This document shows positions 6,946-14,267 of a DNA stretch of 14,824 bases, piece by piece. Source of the stretch: Dehalococcoidia bacterium UBA2979 (GTDB lineage: Bacteria > Chloroflexota > Dehalococcoidia > UBA2979); NCBI GenBank assembly GCA_002348225.1, contig DEAP01000088.1, positions 483 through 15,306 on the forward strand, written 5' to 3'. Every line of letters begins with the position of its first letter. Position 1 is the stretch's first letter. Below the pieces are notes generated by a model that was given only the letters and a program-made list of their open reading frames with translations, was not told the origin of the DNA and did no database searches. The translations under genes and the position numbers were made by a program.

Positions 6946-7604
6946 CAGTAAGTCACGCTTTCCACTAACTTTCCGTCGTTTACTCGTATCATCCCGGTCG
7001 CCCAATCATTTATCCGCTCTGTTCTGTGGGTGGCCGAAAGCACCGTAATTTGCCTTTGTGAATCAGGTCTTAAAATCAGTTGGTCGAGGAGGTCTAGTCC
7101 GTTCGCATCTAGGCCAATCTCTGGTTCATCCAATAGTAAAACCAGCGGCTTGTTTAATAAACATTTAGCTATCATTAGGCGCTGTTTTTGTCCTCTGGAG
7201 AACTCGCCGATACGTGCTGACACTTTTTTTGATAGGCCTACCTGCTTCAGGACTTCTCTGATTCGAAGATCTGCGTCACCTACCTTGTAAAGTTTTGCAA
7301 ATAAGTTCAGTTCCTCTATTGGGGAAAAGTTTGTGTGGAGCATCGGTTGATGCTGCATGACACCAATCAACCCTCTGAGCTCATTAGGATTTTTTACAAC
7401 ATCATGTCCATGGATCCAAGCTTGACCGTCTGACGGTCTGAGAAGTGTATTGAGTAATGAGAGGAGGGTTGTCTTGCCAGACCCGTTATTGCCAATGAGA
7501 GCAATTCTTTCTCCACGTTTTATTTCCAGAGATACATCTACAAGGGCCGGTTTGCCCTGAAATCGCTTTGTGAGATGGCTAGTTTTTATTGATATTTCAG
7601 TCAT
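6945..7604 (-). CDS. ccmA: Haem exporter ATP-binding protein CcmA
   Basis: Cytoplasmic ABC ATPase that, with CcmB, uses ATP to free holo-CcmE from the CcmC-CcmD complex. It has 219 residues. Walker A is GNNGSGKT (38-45), the Q-loop Gln is at 84 (VMQHQP), the signature motif is FSRGQ (135-139) in place of LSGGQ, Walker B is LVLLLDEP (154-161) and the switch His is 193 (ATHRTE). All residues needed for ATP hydrolysis are present. The gene begins 3 nt after the ccmH stop and its own stop overlaps the ccmB start, so it is tightly placed between them. No strong ribosome-binding site is seen. Confidence 0.94.
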   Translation of the reverse strand: MTEISIKTSHLTKRFQGKPALVDVSLEIKRGERIALIGNNGSGKTTLLSLLNTLLRPSDGQAWIHGHDVVKNPNELRGLIGVMQHQPMLHTNFSPIEELNLFAKLYKVGDADLRIREVLKQVGLSKKVSARIGEFSRGQKQRLMIAKCLLNKPLVLLLDEPEIGLDANGLDLLDQLILRPDSQRQITVLSATHRTERINDWATGMIRVNDGKLVESVTY

Positions 7605-7607
7605 GAG

Positions 7608-8021
7608 TTATCTTTGCGTATGCTTGAGTCTGAATAATAATGTGTATCCGATGGCAAGCGGAAATATTATTGAGGCTCCAGTCCACATCCAGAGGAGAAG
7701 ATTTACGCCTCCAATACCTAGACTCACTCTGATCTCTTCACCGTACGATTCGACAAAATAAAGAATCACTTCGTCAGCTGAGCGGCCAGCCGCCAGCTGC
7801 TCTCTTATCGACTGCTTCATATCGTTACAGATAGCAAGGCTACAGGTGCTCAATTTCTCGTTCGCACACACGGGGCAGCGTAGCTGCTCCTCTATTGAGA
7901 GTGCTTGAGAACTGACATCCGTTTCAGGTGTCTGAGATTCCACTGTTTTCTCGAAGAACACAAACGCACTCAGGGTTGATATAGCTCCGAGAACCAAAAT
8001 GCGTAGACCAAAATGTTTCAT
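7608..8021 (-). CDS. ccmH: CcmH/CycL-type apocytochrome thiol-reductase, four-cysteine variant
   Basis: Membrane-anchored thiol protein that keeps the CxxCH cysteines of apocytochromes reduced and works with CcmF at haem ligation. It has 137 residues: an N-terminal anchor (5-23), the family LRCPVC motif with Cys49 and Cys52, a three-helix bundle with AAGRSADEVILYFVESYGEEI (given here from residue 77), and a C-terminal membrane helix (about 108-130). There is no CcmI-like TPR domain. Unlike the E. coli form, two further cysteines, Cys60 and Cys65, lie just after the motif (LSTCSLAICNDM). The ATG at 8021 starts 2 nt after the ccmF stop; a longer frame to 8105 would overlap ccmF and displace the signal anchor. 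Confidence 0.92.
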   Translation of the reverse strand: MKHFGLRILVLGAISTLSAFVFFEKTVESQTPETDVSSQALSIEEQLRCPVCANEKLSTCSLAICNDMKQSIREQLAAGRSADEVILYFVESYGEEIRVSLGIGGVNLLLWMWTGASIIFPLAIGYTLLFRLKHTQR

Positions 8022-8023
8022 GT

Positions 8024-9991
8024 TCAGGCCGCTCGTATTTTTTTCTCGGGTGTGAAGCACAGAAATAACCCGGCAATATAGATCCCGGCACCTATCCAAA
8101 GCCACTGGACCAGCGGCTTGATAATAATTTGAATTTCAGCGGCCTTTTCTTCGTTCCAGCCTTGGGTAAATACGTAAACATCCCGCAACAGATTGCTGTT
8201 TATATCGACGATCGATACAGGTTGGTCAGGGGCCACGAAAAAAAATCGTCTGCCTGGCCTGAGTGTATCGACAACGGAGTTCGATCCAGGCTCACGCATT
8301 TCGATGTTTGTTCCCGCCTCTATTTCAATACCATTCACGCTTGGTCTGTTGCCCCAGAGGTCTGTGTACTCAAACGCATAGGATCCCACTATGAACTGTT
8401 CGCCAGGAGATACGATCACTCGTGCACGTTCCTCCATGATGCTCGATCCGATAATACCCAGTGCCATAATTGCTAGTCCAACGTGTGCGAAATACCCCCC
8501 GTATCGTCGCATCAGAGACAGTGTGCTTGTAATGAGGGTTTTGTCAGACGTTTGAAGAGTCTCTCTACTACCAGTAAAAATAGTCTGTACGTGTCCTCCT
8601 ATGATGAGCAACGCGAAAAATACGCTAGTGACTCCAAGTGCACCGCGCAGACCATAAACAACAAACGTCACGAGTCCCAGTAGTGCAAGTAAAGAAGGTA
8701 ATCTGACTTCTTGGATGAAATGGTGTTTTGGAGTGTTCCCCCATAAGAGGTGAACAGTGACGCTAAGTAAGACGAGTAGCACCACTAATAGTGGTCCCAC
8801 AGTGTCTACAAAGAAAGGCGGCCCTACTACAACTCGGGCGCCGTTCAGAATTTCCGTAACCACGGGGAAAATAGTCGCCCCAAATATCACGAGTCCAATT
8901 GCAACCATCAGAAAATTATTAAAGATGAGGCCAGTCTCCCTAGAGCTAAAGGATTGATACTCAATGCTACCTTCTTCATCGGGTCGATTTATTGCGGCCA
9001 CCACTAGTGGTGCGAGCAGAGCTAGCCCAAGTAGCCCAAGGAAATAAGGACCTATTTCTGATTGGGCAAATGAGTGTACCGATGCTATTAATCCTGACCG
9101 CACATTGAAAGTACCGAATATTGCCAAAGCGAAGCTCATACAAGTGGCTATCAGTATCCAATTTTTAAATGCCCCTGAACGCTTGTAAATCGGATACAGA
9201 TGTAAGAATGTTACGAGCGGTAGCAATGGAAGAAGAGCACAGTTTTCTACTGGGTCCCAGCCCCAATATCCGCCCCATCCAAGTACCGTATAGGCCCACC
9301 AAGCCCCCAAAAAATTACCAGCAGACAACACAAGTAGGGAGATTAAGCTCCATTTTCTGAGTTGAGCCATATCTTCGGTACTGTTCTTCCCTCTGATGAT
9401 CGCCCCGAAAGCTAGTGCGAAAGGTACACCGGTGCTTGCTAGTCCAGTTAGTAGCATGGGCGGGTGGATCAGCATCGTTGGGTCAACTAGTAATGGATTA
9501 AGGCCTATTCCTTCGGTGAAATCACCGCTACTTGACGCAAATGGAGAGTCTAACCAAACCAACGGAATAAGAAAGAGAACCACTATCACGGAGAGAATCG
9601 TATGTGTGAGTGCATCTTCGGAGGATTGCGTACTGAAATTTTGCAGGAGCAATCCGATGGCGATGACAAGACTCCAGATCAGCAGAGAACCGGCCTGTCC
9701 AGAATAAAATGCAGCCAATTTGTAAGGAGTTTGCATTTGGCTGGACGAGTGTTCGACGACATAAAGCAAACTGAAGTCATCTGTCAGGAGACAAATCACT
9801 AACATGCCACAGGCCATAGCAATTGTCGTGACAAGAATCACTCCACAGACCCGCAGCATGGTGAACTGTTTACTTAAGATGTTTGGTCTTGCCAATGTTA
9901 TGTAGAGACCGAAGAATACTCCGAAGATCCCCGTGACCAGACTAACGATCAGCGCTGATTGACCTATGAACTGTGTCAGATTCAGAGACAC
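8024..9991 (-). CDS. ccmF: Cytochrome c haem lyase subunit CcmF
   Basis: Large membrane protein that, with CcmH, joins haem from CcmE to apocytochrome c outside the membrane. It is 655 residues with about 15 hydrophobic segments. The WWD domain is at 229-250 (AWWAYTVLGWGGYWGWDP). The four conserved haem-ligand histidines are visible: His176 (MLIHPPML) and His306 (ASVHSFAQ) flanking the WWD region, and His264 (FLHLYP) and His503 (YFAHVGLA) in membrane helices. The soluble C-terminal part (about 520-620) holds DINSNLLRDVYVF, usual for the family, before a last helix. The start is GTG at 9991; AGGAA lies about 10 nt upstream and no ATG is available in frame before a stop. It follows ccmE by 32 nt. 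Confidence 0.95.
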   Translation of the reverse strand: MSLNLTQFIGQSALIVSLVTGIFGVFFGLYITLARPNILSKQFTMLRVCGVILVTTIAMACGMLVICLLTDDFSLLYVVEHSSSQMQTPYKLAAFYSGQAGSLLIWSLVIAIGLLLQNFSTQSSEDALTHTILSVIVVLFLIPLVWLDSPFASSSGDFTEGIGLNPLLVDPTMLIHPPMLLTGLASTGVPFALAFGAIIRGKNSTEDMAQLRKWSLISLLVLSAGNFLGAWWAYTVLGWGGYWGWDPVENCALLPLLPLVTFLHLYPIYKRSGAFKNWILIATCMSFALAIFGTFNVRSGLIASVHSFAQSEIGPYFLGLLGLALLAPLVVAAINRPDEEGSIEYQSFSSRETGLIFNNFLMVAIGLVIFGATIFPVVTEILNGARVVVGPPFFVDTVGPLLVVLLVLLSVTVHLLWGNTPKHHFIQEVRLPSLLALLGLVTFVVYGLRGALGVTSVFFALLIIGGHVQTIFTGSRETLQTSDKTLITSTLSLMRRYGGYFAHVGLAIMALGIIGSSIMEERARVIVSPGEQFIVGSYAFEYTDLWGNRPSVNGIEIEAGTNIEMREPGSNSVVDTLRPGRRFFFVAPDQPVSIVDINSNLLRDVYVFTQGWNEEKAAEIQIIIKPLVQWLWIGAGIYIAGLFLCFTPEKKIRAA

Positions 9992-10023
9992 TAATATACT
10001 TTCCTATCGCATTAGCACTGACG

Positions 10024-10491
10024 TTATTTTTCTTCTTCATCGGATGTACTCTTGGGCTTTACGAAGTTCGACGATATTGATTCCTCAGGGACTTCACCCG
10101 CAAAAAATTCATTTTCATGCTTGATAATGATTTGATCGCCAGCAATGTAATCGATCTCTCCCAGACCCTCAACGAGGACTAAGGCATACGGTCCGAAAAG
10201 GTTGGGTACCACTTGACCGCTGAATTCAACTGCGATCCGGTCATTGATATCGCCTACGATATCGAATCGTAAGAGCCTGCCATCCTGGTTGACTATCGAA
10301 CCTTCCACAACTCGTCCAGCTACTCTAACTCTTTTTCCAACATTTGCTTCATCAAGTAGGTACTCGCTGGGGGTTAAGTAATATGACAAATTTGAGGTTG
10401 CTGCTCGTGCGACTAATACACTTATGGCTCCGATTGATATCAGAATAACGAGCAATAGTGTCGTGCCGGGTCCAAGTTTAAAAGTTTTCAA
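10024..10491 (-). CDS. ccmE: Haem chaperone CcmE, HxxxF variant
   Basis: Membrane-anchored chaperone that binds haem covalently through a histidine and passes it to CcmF. The protein is 155 residues: an N-terminal anchor (about 10-30), an OB-fold beta barrel (about 40-120) with VGKRVRVAGRVVEGS and VVPNLF typical of the family, and a flexible acidic tail ending in DEEEK. The haem-binding residue is His125 in IKHENEFF. The tyrosine that normally sits four residues after the histidine (HxxxY) is Phe129 here. The start is TTG at 10491, because no ATG or GTG lies in this frame before the upstream stop; a GGA is placed 9 nt before it. It begins 31 nt after ccmG. Confidence 0.93.
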   Translation of the reverse strand: MKTFKLGPGTTLLLVILISIGAISVLVARAATSNLSYYLTPSEYLLDEANVGKRVRVAGRVVEGSIVNQDGRLLRFDIVGDINDRIAVEFSGQVVPNLFGPYALVLVEGLGEIDYIAGDQIIIKHENEFFAGEVPEESISSNFVKPKSTSDEEEK

Positions 10492-10522
10492 AATGTAGAT
10501 TCCAACATTATCTCAGGATTGT

Positions 10523-11095
10523 CTAACCATCTGAATTCACTAATAAGTCAAGGAGTTCTTTCAGATTATTTTCAGACAACTCGCCGTCATACCTTTTAAA
10601 TATACGTAAGTCTGGCGACAGAAGCAGCATTGTGGGGAGACCTCGAATTCCGTAATCGACGTGGATACGTCTTTTTGCATCCAAGATTACAGGGAAGCTA
10701 ACTGGATATTCCTCAGCAAATTTCCTCGCGTCGGATTCAGGTTCCCAAATATTGATTGCCAGAAACTCAACATTCTGAGCCTTGTATTCCTGATAAAGTG
10801 ATTCCATAAATACGGCCTCACGTTTGCACGGGGCACACCAAGATGCTCTGAACGAAATTAGTACGTACTTGTCTGTGAGACTGTCAGAGCTGAAGAAATT
10901 CTCTTCTTTGGCAGATGTTTCTGAACCCCCAATCATCACTCCTTCAAAATTTGCTGCCGTTGCTCCTGCCGTTGCTGCACTTTGGAGAACCGAGAATTCG
11001 GTCTGCTCTGAACGAATCAGCGAGAGCGCAAATAATCCGATGAACGCTAGCGAACTAATGAGTACTAACCATACTGTTTGACGACTACTGATCAA
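10523..11095 (-). CDS. ccmG: Thioredoxin-like thiol-disulfide protein CcmG/DsbE (TlpA family)
   Basis: Membrane-tethered thioredoxin-fold protein facing outside the cell membrane; it supplies reductant to CcmH and the apocytochrome cysteines. It has 190 residues: an N-terminal anchor (8-27), a thioredoxin domain (about 45-187) with the redox motif WCAPC (Cys87, Cys90) and the cis-proline loop GLPT with Pro154. The start is TTG at 11095, with AGGTG placed 8 nt upstream; no ATG or GTG is available in the frame. As the first gene of the minus-strand series it lies directly next to the divergent control region. TlpA and ResA proteins look similar, but the ccm context supports CcmG. Confidence 0.92.
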   Translation of the reverse strand: MISSRQTVWLVLISSLAFIGLFALSLIRSEQTEFSVLQSAATAGATAANFEGVMIGGSETSAKEENFFSSDSLTDKYVLISFRASWCAPCKREAVFMESLYQEYKAQNVEFLAINIWEPESDARKFAEEYPVSFPVILDAKRRIHVDYGIRGLPTMLLLSPDLRIFKRYDGELSENNLKELLDLLVNSDG

Positions 11096-11299
11096 TTGAA
11101 GTGCACCTAACTCATTTTAATATTTTACAGGTAAGCCTTAAATATTTGACTCTGGGCAAACCTTGTGAATACTCGTCAAGCTGGGTCGAACTGTACCGCG
11201 ATGCGATGTTAGACTATCTAACAAGGTCATTTAGTGATAAAAAGTTGCTGCGTACTTAAAAAAATCGTTTAAGAAGGTCAATTCCTTGAGGAGGGAACG
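11096..11299. promoter_or_regulatory. Divergent control region between ccm and cox operons
   Basis: This 204-nt non-coding region separates the first ccm gene (minus) from ctaC (plus), so it must hold the start signals for both. Toward ccmG, TAAAAT (minus strand, 11127-11122) is a fair -10 box about 27 nt before the TTG start, but no good -35 box precedes it. Toward ctaC, TTGACT (11146-11151) lies 16 nt before AATACT (11168-11173), a moderate match. TTGCTG (11245-11250) with TTTAAG (11268-11273) is a weaker second option. A 17-nt inverted repeat lies between these (11207-11223). Confidence 0.4.
11207..11223. promoter_or_regulatory. Inverted repeat, candidate operator for ccm/cox
   Basis: TGTTAGACTATCTAACA has exact 7-bp arms around a 3-nt centre, and lies 77 nt before the ctaC start and downstream of its better candidate promoter. 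No T-run follows, so it is unlikely to be a terminator. It may be a binding site for a dimeric regulator or a leader hairpin. I do not recognise the half-site as that of a known factor. Confidence 0.35.
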
Positions 11300-12382
11300 A
11301 TGACAAGTCGCTCAAGGCATATTGTTACGATCGTCGGGTCTCTGTTGCTGGTTGCATTTGTAACTTGGTTACTTTTCATTGCGTTCGATGAATCGGCAGT
11401 TGATAACAAAATGAGTACTTTGAACCCGCTATCGTGGCAGGCTCAGCGCTACCACGATGTGTATGAGCTTGTCTGGTGGCTGTCCGGGGCCGTATTCGTT
11501 GCAATAATGGCGGCGACCCTGATACTGAGTATTCTGTACCGCGAACGGCCAGGTAATGAGCCAAGACGTGATATTCATGGCAATACTCGCTTGGAGATAC
11601 TCTGGACGATTATTCCCATCATAATTGTATTGATCATGGTCGTTCCTACCTTTAGTGCTGTTATTGCGGTAGAGGGCGATGCCGACGAAGATGCGCTTGA
11701 AGTGACAGCAACCGGCCATCAGTGGTGGTTTGAGTTCACGTATCATGACGAAGACGGTAACGAAATGTTCAGGACTGCGAATGAAATGCACGTGCCGGTT
11801 GGTAGAGCGGTAAATGTTAGCCTGCAGTCCAATGACGTAATACATGCGTTCTGGGTTCCTGCACTATTCGGTAAAAAAGATATGATGCCAGGCCACAATA
11901 ACAGGCTTTGGTTCACCCCTAATGCTGGAACTGAAGGTATGCACTATGGCCAGTGTGTCGAGTATTGTGGCGATTCCCATGCCAATATGCGATTTAGGAT
12001 ATTTGTCGATTCAGAAGAAGACTATGACCAATGGGTAGCCAATCAAATGAGTGATGCTAGTTGGTCGAATGATGAATTAGTTCAGGCAGGTAGAGAGCTT
12101 TTCGTAGCGAAGGGCTGCAACTCATGTCATCAAGTTGCGTACAGCAAAGACGACGCACCCGATTGGCTTATTCCGCCTACGGTGGCGGCTATTGGTCCAA
12201 ACTTGAGTCATATTGCTAGTCGCACCACTATTGCTTCGGCATTAATGGATAGGGATGAAGAGTCCATGCGAGAGTGGTTGGCTAATCCTCCTGCTGTTAA
12301 ACCAGGATCACGGATGCCAAATCTTGAACTAACTGAAGACGAGATAACCAAGCTCATTGCAATGTTGGACAGTCTCGAATAG
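11300..12382 (+). CDS. ctaC: Cytochrome c oxidase subunit II with fused cytochrome c domain
   Basis: Electron-entry subunit of an aa3/caa3-type oxidase, 360 residues. Three hydrophobic stretches (about 9-30, 57-80 and 101-122) are followed by an outward-facing cupredoxin domain. The first may be a cleaved signal. The CuA ligands are all present: His182, Cys219, Glu221 (backbone), Cys223, His227 and Met230, with the aromatic QWWFEF at 141-146 for electron entry. A C-terminal class I cytochrome c domain (about 258-360) has CNSCH (273-277) and a likely distal ligand Met339 (SRMPNL). This fusion is typical of caa3 oxidases and means the subunit itself depends on the neighbouring ccm genes. GGAGG lies 5 nt before the ATG. 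It is the first gene of the plus-strand operon; ctaD follows after 42 nt. Confidence 0.96.
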   Translation: MTSRSRHIVTIVGSLLLVAFVTWLLFIAFDESAVDNKMSTLNPLSWQAQRYHDVYELVWWLSGAVFVAIMAATLILSILYRERPGNEPRRDIHGNTRLEILWTIIPIIIVLIMVVPTFSAVIAVEGDADEDALEVTATGHQWWFEFTYHDEDGNEMFRTANEMHVPVGRAVNVSLQSNDVIHAFWVPALFGKKDMMPGHNNRLWFTPNAGTEGMHYGQCVEYCGDSHANMRFRIFVDSEEDYDQWVANQMSDASWSNDELVQAGRELFVAKGCNSCHQVAYSKDDAPDWLIPPTVAAIGPNLSHIASRTTIASALMDRDEESMREWLANPPAVKPGSRMPNLELTEDEITKLIAMLDSLE

Positions 12383-12424
12383 ATAGGCGTTAAGAACTCC
12401 AAGGAAAGAAGAAAGGACTGATGA

Positions 12425-14230
12425 ATGGCTACAGCTACTGACAGTATAGGTACCACTCAAAATGACCAGTCAAAAGTATGGGAGTGGTTGACCACTGTCG
12501 ATCACAAAAAAATAGGTACGATGTATGGGATTACTGGTTTTACCTATTTTCTTATTTCCGGCGTCACTGCCTTAGCTATACGAACGCAGTTGGCTGTGCC
12601 ACGCGGAGAGGTCTTAAGCGCAGAGCTATACAATCAGTTTTTTACAATGCATGCCCTAATGATGATTTTTTTGGCAATCATGCCGATGGGCGCTTCCTTC
12701 TTCAATTATTTCATCCCGTTACATATTGGTGCCCGTGATGTGGCCTTCCCGAGATTGAACGCACTTTCTTATTGGGTATTTTTGTCAGGTTCACTAATTT
12801 TATTCTCGTCATTTTTCTTAGGCGGGGCTCCAGACGCTGGATGGTTTGCCTATGCTCCACTTACTGACAGCCAGTACTCTGTTGGCTCTGGCATGGACTA
12901 TTACAGTGTAGGACTGATTATTTTGGGATTGTCATCTCTAATGGCGTCGCTTAATTTCGCTGTCACGATTTTGAATATGCGTGCGCCTGGCATGACAATG
13001 ATGCGTCTTCCGGTATATATGTGGATGACCTTGGTGGTGTCTTTCCTTCTTATTCTGTCCCTGCCAATTGTTACGGTTGCGCTAGTAATGTTGTATTTTG
13101 ATCGTAATTTCACTACCAACTTTTTTACTCCTGAGACAGGCGGTGATCCGATACTTTGGCAGCATCTATTTTGGCTGTTTGGCCATCCTGAGGTATATGT
13201 ACTGATTCTTCCTTCGATGGGAATCGTATCAGAGGTGATCCCGGTATTTTCACGTAAACCCTTATTTGGCTATGCGGCGATCGTTTTTGCGGGAGCATCA
13301 ATTGGTGTGCTCGGGTTCGGGGTATGGGCCCATCATATGTTCACGACAGGGCTTGGTACTGTTCCAGCACTCGTCTTTAGTGCGACCACCATGGGAATTG
13401 GTGTCCCGACAGGGGTGAAAATCTTCAACTGGCTTTCAACGATGTATGGAGGCAGTATACGTTTTACGACTGCCATGTATTTCTCAGTGGCATTTATCGC
13501 GTTGTTCACAATTGGTGGCATCTCAGGTGTAATGCATGCTGGTCCCGCTGTTGATTCTCAACACCAAGATACCTACTTTGTAGTGGCTCACATCCATTAT
13601 GTACTATTTGGCGGAGCGATCATGGGTATATTCTCTGGTATTTACTATTGGTTCCCCAAGATGACCGGCCGTTTCCTAAGTGAGACCCTTGGCAAGTGGT
13701 CGTTCTGGATCATGTTCGCTGGAATGAATCTTACCTTTTTCCCTATGCATTTCCTTGGTGTATCTGGAATGCCTAGACGGATCTATACGTATGATGAAGG
13801 CTTTGGTTGGGAAGCATGGAATATGGCTGCCACAATCGGATCATATCTCATTGCAGTCAGCGTTCTTATCTTCTTAGTTAACTTTTTCCGGACTATGCGC
13901 CAAGAGCCTAGTGCCCCCGATAATCCGTGGGATGGCTCGACGCTGGAATGGGCTACGAGTAGTCCACCACCTGAACATGACTTTGATGTGGTGCCTGAAG
14001 TCCATTCCTATACTCCGCTTTGGACCAATCGGGACATGGGCATAGCTCCCCCCGAAGTGCCAGAAAATAATCATATCCACCTGCCACCACCATCGTATAT
14101 GCCCTTGATACTGGCTATTGGTATTGGTGTGCTTGCAGTTGGTCTACTTTCCCATCTTGCGCTAGTTGGAATTGGGGTCGCAGTAGCAATTTATGGAATC
14201 TGGGGATGGACTCTAGAGCCTACCGAGTAG
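12425..14230 (+). CDS. ctaD: Cytochrome c oxidase subunit I, with C-terminal two-helix extension
   Basis: Catalytic subunit that reduces oxygen to water and pumps protons. It has 601 residues. Ligands seen: low-spin haem His76 and His391, haem a3 His389, CuB His254, His303 and His304, and the His254-Tyr258 pair in GHPEVY. Glu256 marks an A1-type enzyme. Channel residues include Asp105 and Asn112 (D pathway, GARDVAFPRLN) and Lys332 (K pathway, TGVKIF). Arg451-Arg452 contact the haem propionates. After the twelve core helices the protein has a Pro-rich linker (about 497-555, including NPWDGSTLEWATSSPPPEHD) and two more hydrophobic segments (about 558-576 and 578-594), making it longer than the usual 520-550 residues. 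AAGGA lies 7 nt before the ATG. Confidence 0.97.
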   Translation: MATATDSIGTTQNDQSKVWEWLTTVDHKKIGTMYGITGFTYFLISGVTALAIRTQLAVPRGEVLSAELYNQFFTMHALMMIFLAIMPMGASFFNYFIPLHIGARDVAFPRLNALSYWVFLSGSLILFSSFFLGGAPDAGWFAYAPLTDSQYSVGSGMDYYSVGLIILGLSSLMASLNFAVTILNMRAPGMTMMRLPVYMWMTLVVSFLLILSLPIVTVALVMLYFDRNFTTNFFTPETGGDPILWQHLFWLFGHPEVYVLILPSMGIVSEVIPVFSRKPLFGYAAIVFAGASIGVLGFGVWAHHMFTTGLGTVPALVFSATTMGIGVPTGVKIFNWLSTMYGGSIRFTTAMYFSVAFIALFTIGGISGVMHAGPAVDSQHQDTYFVVAHIHYVLFGGAIMGIFSGIYYWFPKMTGRFLSETLGKWSFWIMFAGMNLTFFPMHFLGVSGMPRRIYTYDEGFGWEAWNMAATIGSYLIAVSVLIFLVNFFRTMRQEPSAPDNPWDGSTLEWATSSPPPEHDFDVVPEVHSYTPLWTNRDMGIAPPEVPENNHIHLPPPSYMPLILAIGIGVLAVGLLSHLALVGIGVAVAIYGIWGWTLEPTE

Positions 14231-14267
14231 TCGGTGACACTCGAGTGACAAAGTAAGAGGAGATTAC

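Noticed and set aside
8022..8105. N-terminal extension of ccmH by 28 codons
   Set aside because: It overlaps the end of ccmF and would put a charged stretch before the signal anchor; the ATG at 8021 gives the usual layout.
11429..11845. Minus-strand open frame of 138 codons
   Set aside because: It is antisense to ctaC, whose CuA and cytochrome c motifs are unmistakable.
14238..14247. Palindrome CACTCGAGTG between ctaD and ctaE
   Set aside because: Ten bases without a loop or T-run is weak evidence; the genes are only 37 nt apart and most likely co-transcribed.
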